From an uncultured Phaeodactylibacter sp. (GTDB lineage Bacteria > Bacteroidota > Bacteroidia > Chitinophagales > Saprospiraceae), in assembly GCA_913062745.1 (NCBI GenBank), contig CAJXXJ010000230.1, positions 1 through 6,497 of the forward strand: 6,497 nt of DNA. The letters run 5' to 3'. This document shows, piece by piece, positions 6,374 through 6,497 of this stretch; the first letter of the stretch is position 1, and each line of letters opens with the position of its first letter. Position numbers and translations under genes: made by a program. Below the pieces are notes generated by a model. That model searched no databases and had not been told where the DNA came from. It worked only from the letters and a program-made list of their open reading frames with translations.

Positions 6374-6497
6374 ATGAATTTTCTCGAAGAACTCGAATGG
6401 CGGGGGATGCTGCACGACGCTACCCCCGGAATCCAGGAAGCACTATCGAAAGGCCGAAGCCATCGATCCCGACGACGCCGAGGTCGCCAGCGGCCTG
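6374..6497 (+). CDS. tyrS: Tyrosyl-tRNA synthetase, N-terminal fragment, cut by window edge and discordant after ~26 codons
   Basis: The frame opens with MNFLEELEWRGMLHD followed by TPGIQEALSKG, which resembles the start of Bacteroidota TyrS (commonly MNFxEELxWRGMxHD, then PGxEExL). TyrS is the cytosolic class I enzyme that charges tRNA-Tyr with tyrosine using ATP. The next family landmark should be a GYIGFDPTA-like segment before the HIGH-type motif. Instead, from about 6452 the frame reads an arginine-rich stretch (GRSHRSRRRRGRQRP) unlike TyrS. No catalytic motif is visible. The fragment follows smc by 41 bases with its own -7 motif and no Shine-Dalgarno. Identification rests on about 26 residues recalled from the family, not on a search. 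The gene may be intact in the organism, with the discordance created by an assembly or sequencing error. Confidence 0.6.
   Translation, partial: MNFLEELEWRGMLHDATPGIQEALSKGRSHRSRRRRGRQRP
6441..6497 (+). other. Discordant GC-rich end: TPR-like reading in another frame
   Basis: In the frame starting at 6441, shifted by one base from the tyrS frame, the sequence reads HYRKAEAIDPDDAEVASGL. The spacing Y-x2-A-x4-P matches the second helix and turn of a tetratricopeptide repeat. The last 46 bases (6452-6497) are 34/46 G or C, and the codons from 6453 on almost all end in G or C, unlike the smc gene beside them. This fits foreign or misjoined sequence better than tyrS. The exact junction, around 6438-6455, cannot be fixed by eye. 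Confidence 0.4.

Overview
The window reads as chromosomal DNA of a Bacteroidota bacterium, probably from the Saprospiria/Lewinella side. This is inferred from three things. Promoter-like octamers of the Bacteroidota -7 form (TAnnTTTG) precede smc and the gene after it, and none of the three starts has a Shine-Dalgarno sequence. The secreted subtilase has a typical Bacteroidota architecture (S8 peptidase, FN3 domains, GEVED domain). The short tyrS-like N-terminus resembles Bacteroidota TyrS. Base composition is moderately GC-rich by eye. No taxonomic search was possible.

Layout. Positions 2613 down to 1 (minus strand) hold one uninterrupted reading frame of 871 codons that runs off the left edge. 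It encodes the N-terminal part of a secreted subtilisin-like serine protease with signal peptide, prodomain, catalytic Asp/His/Ser, two FN3-like domains, a GEVED domain and the start of a third FN3-like domain. Positions 2614-2771 are a divergent intergenic region with two inverted DnaA-box-like 9-mers around an AAAAAGCGCTTTTT palindrome, plus promoter-like motifs. Positions 2772-6332 (plus strand) hold a complete smc gene (1186 aa). A 41-bp gap with a good -7 motif follows, and from 6374 an N-terminal fragment resembling tyrosyl-tRNA synthetase (tyrS) runs to the right edge. After about 26 codons the TyrS likeness stops. The last ~46 bases are about 74% GC and read better in another frame as TPR-like protein, which suggests an assembly junction, a frameshift or a disrupted gene.

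How the genes relate. SMC (chromosome organisation) and TyrS (translation) are cytosolic housekeeping proteins in the same orientation. The protease is divergently transcribed and acts outside the cytoplasm. Nothing suggests a shared pathway. I found no mobile element, CRISPR array, rRNA or tRNA. No clear undescribed system is visible; the points most worth checking are the intergenic DnaA-box pair and the discordant right-hand end.
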